From Candidatus Cloacimonadota bacterium (GTDB taxonomy: Bacteria; Cloacimonadota; Cloacimonadia; Cloacimonadales; Cloacimonadaceae): DNA of 7,198 nt. The notes below the pieces were generated by a model. That model saw only the letters and a program-made list of their open reading frames with translations. It ran no database searches and was not told the DNA's origin. The stretch covers positions 1 through 7,198 of the forward strand of contig JAGOGT010000056.1 of assembly GCA_017996595.1 (NCBI GenBank), given 5' to 3'. Positions 7,153-7,198 of this stretch are shown here, piece by piece; positions within the stretch are counted from its first letter, which is position 1, and every line of letters starts with the position of its first letter. Position numbers and translations under genes: made by a program.

Positions 7153-7180
7153 CACATACCTGGATAAGGAATTGTGTCAA
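7153..7180 (-). promoter_or_regulatory. Candidate promoter upstream of add
   Basis: A perfect TTGACA -35 box (7175-7180) on the minus strand is followed after 16 nt by TATGTG (7153-7158), a poor -10 match (3 of 6). Initiation near 7146 would give a leader of about 23 nt that contains the AAGGA ribosome site. The exact -35 match immediately before the first gene of an apparent operon is suggestive, but the weak -10 box makes this tentative. Only 75 nt upstream of add is visible, so a further promoter or upstream gene beyond the right edge cannot be excluded. Confidence 0.35.
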
Positions 7181-7198
7181 TTGCTTTTTATATCTATC

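Overview
The window is a compact stretch of bacterial chromosome of roughly balanced base composition, with every recognisable gene on the minus strand. Read in the direction of transcription (right to left), it holds adenosine deaminase (add), sedoheptulose-7-phosphate isomerase (gmhA), a secreted endonuclease I with a C-terminal sorting domain, a 1303-residue protein built like animal soluble adenylyl cyclase, and the first 91 codons of enolase (eno), which runs off the left edge.

The organism is a double-membraned (LPS-type) bacterium. GmhA makes the heptose of LPS inner core, and the exported nuclease ends in a 'YPNPF' plus 'NGLYF' domain of the type used by type IX-like secretion in the Bacteroidota/FCB group and relatives. 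That tail style, the composition and the mix of genes would suit an FCB-related uncultured lineage such as Cloacimonadota. This is an inference from style, not a demonstrated placement.

Layout: add (6044-7123) has a TTGACA-type promoter candidate upstream. gmhA (5418-6029, GTG start) follows after 14 nt. The endonuclease (4354-5400) follows after 17 nt, so these three look like one operon. A 60-nt gap (4294-4353) with an A-tract, a TATAAA box and a perfect 7-bp hairpin precedes the cyclase-like gene (382-4293), which may therefore have its own promoter or a structured leader. A 107-nt gap (275-381) carries a good sigma70-like promoter and a strong ribosome binding site for eno. I see no clear intrinsic terminator on the minus strand anywhere in the window.

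The most interesting gene is the cyclase-like protein. It has two class III cyclase domains in tandem, a STAND/AAA-type NTPase module and a long TPR array, the same order as human ADCY10. Both metal-binding aspartates, the adenine-contacting lysine and the catalytic Asn/Arg pair of the sAC active site can be lined up, but the residue matching the adenine-selecting Thr is Gly. The upstream genes suggest, as a hypothesis only, a nucleic-acid scavenging theme: an exported nuclease degrades external DNA/RNA and adenosine deaminase handles the adenosine, with a possible cyclic-nucleotide sensor next door.
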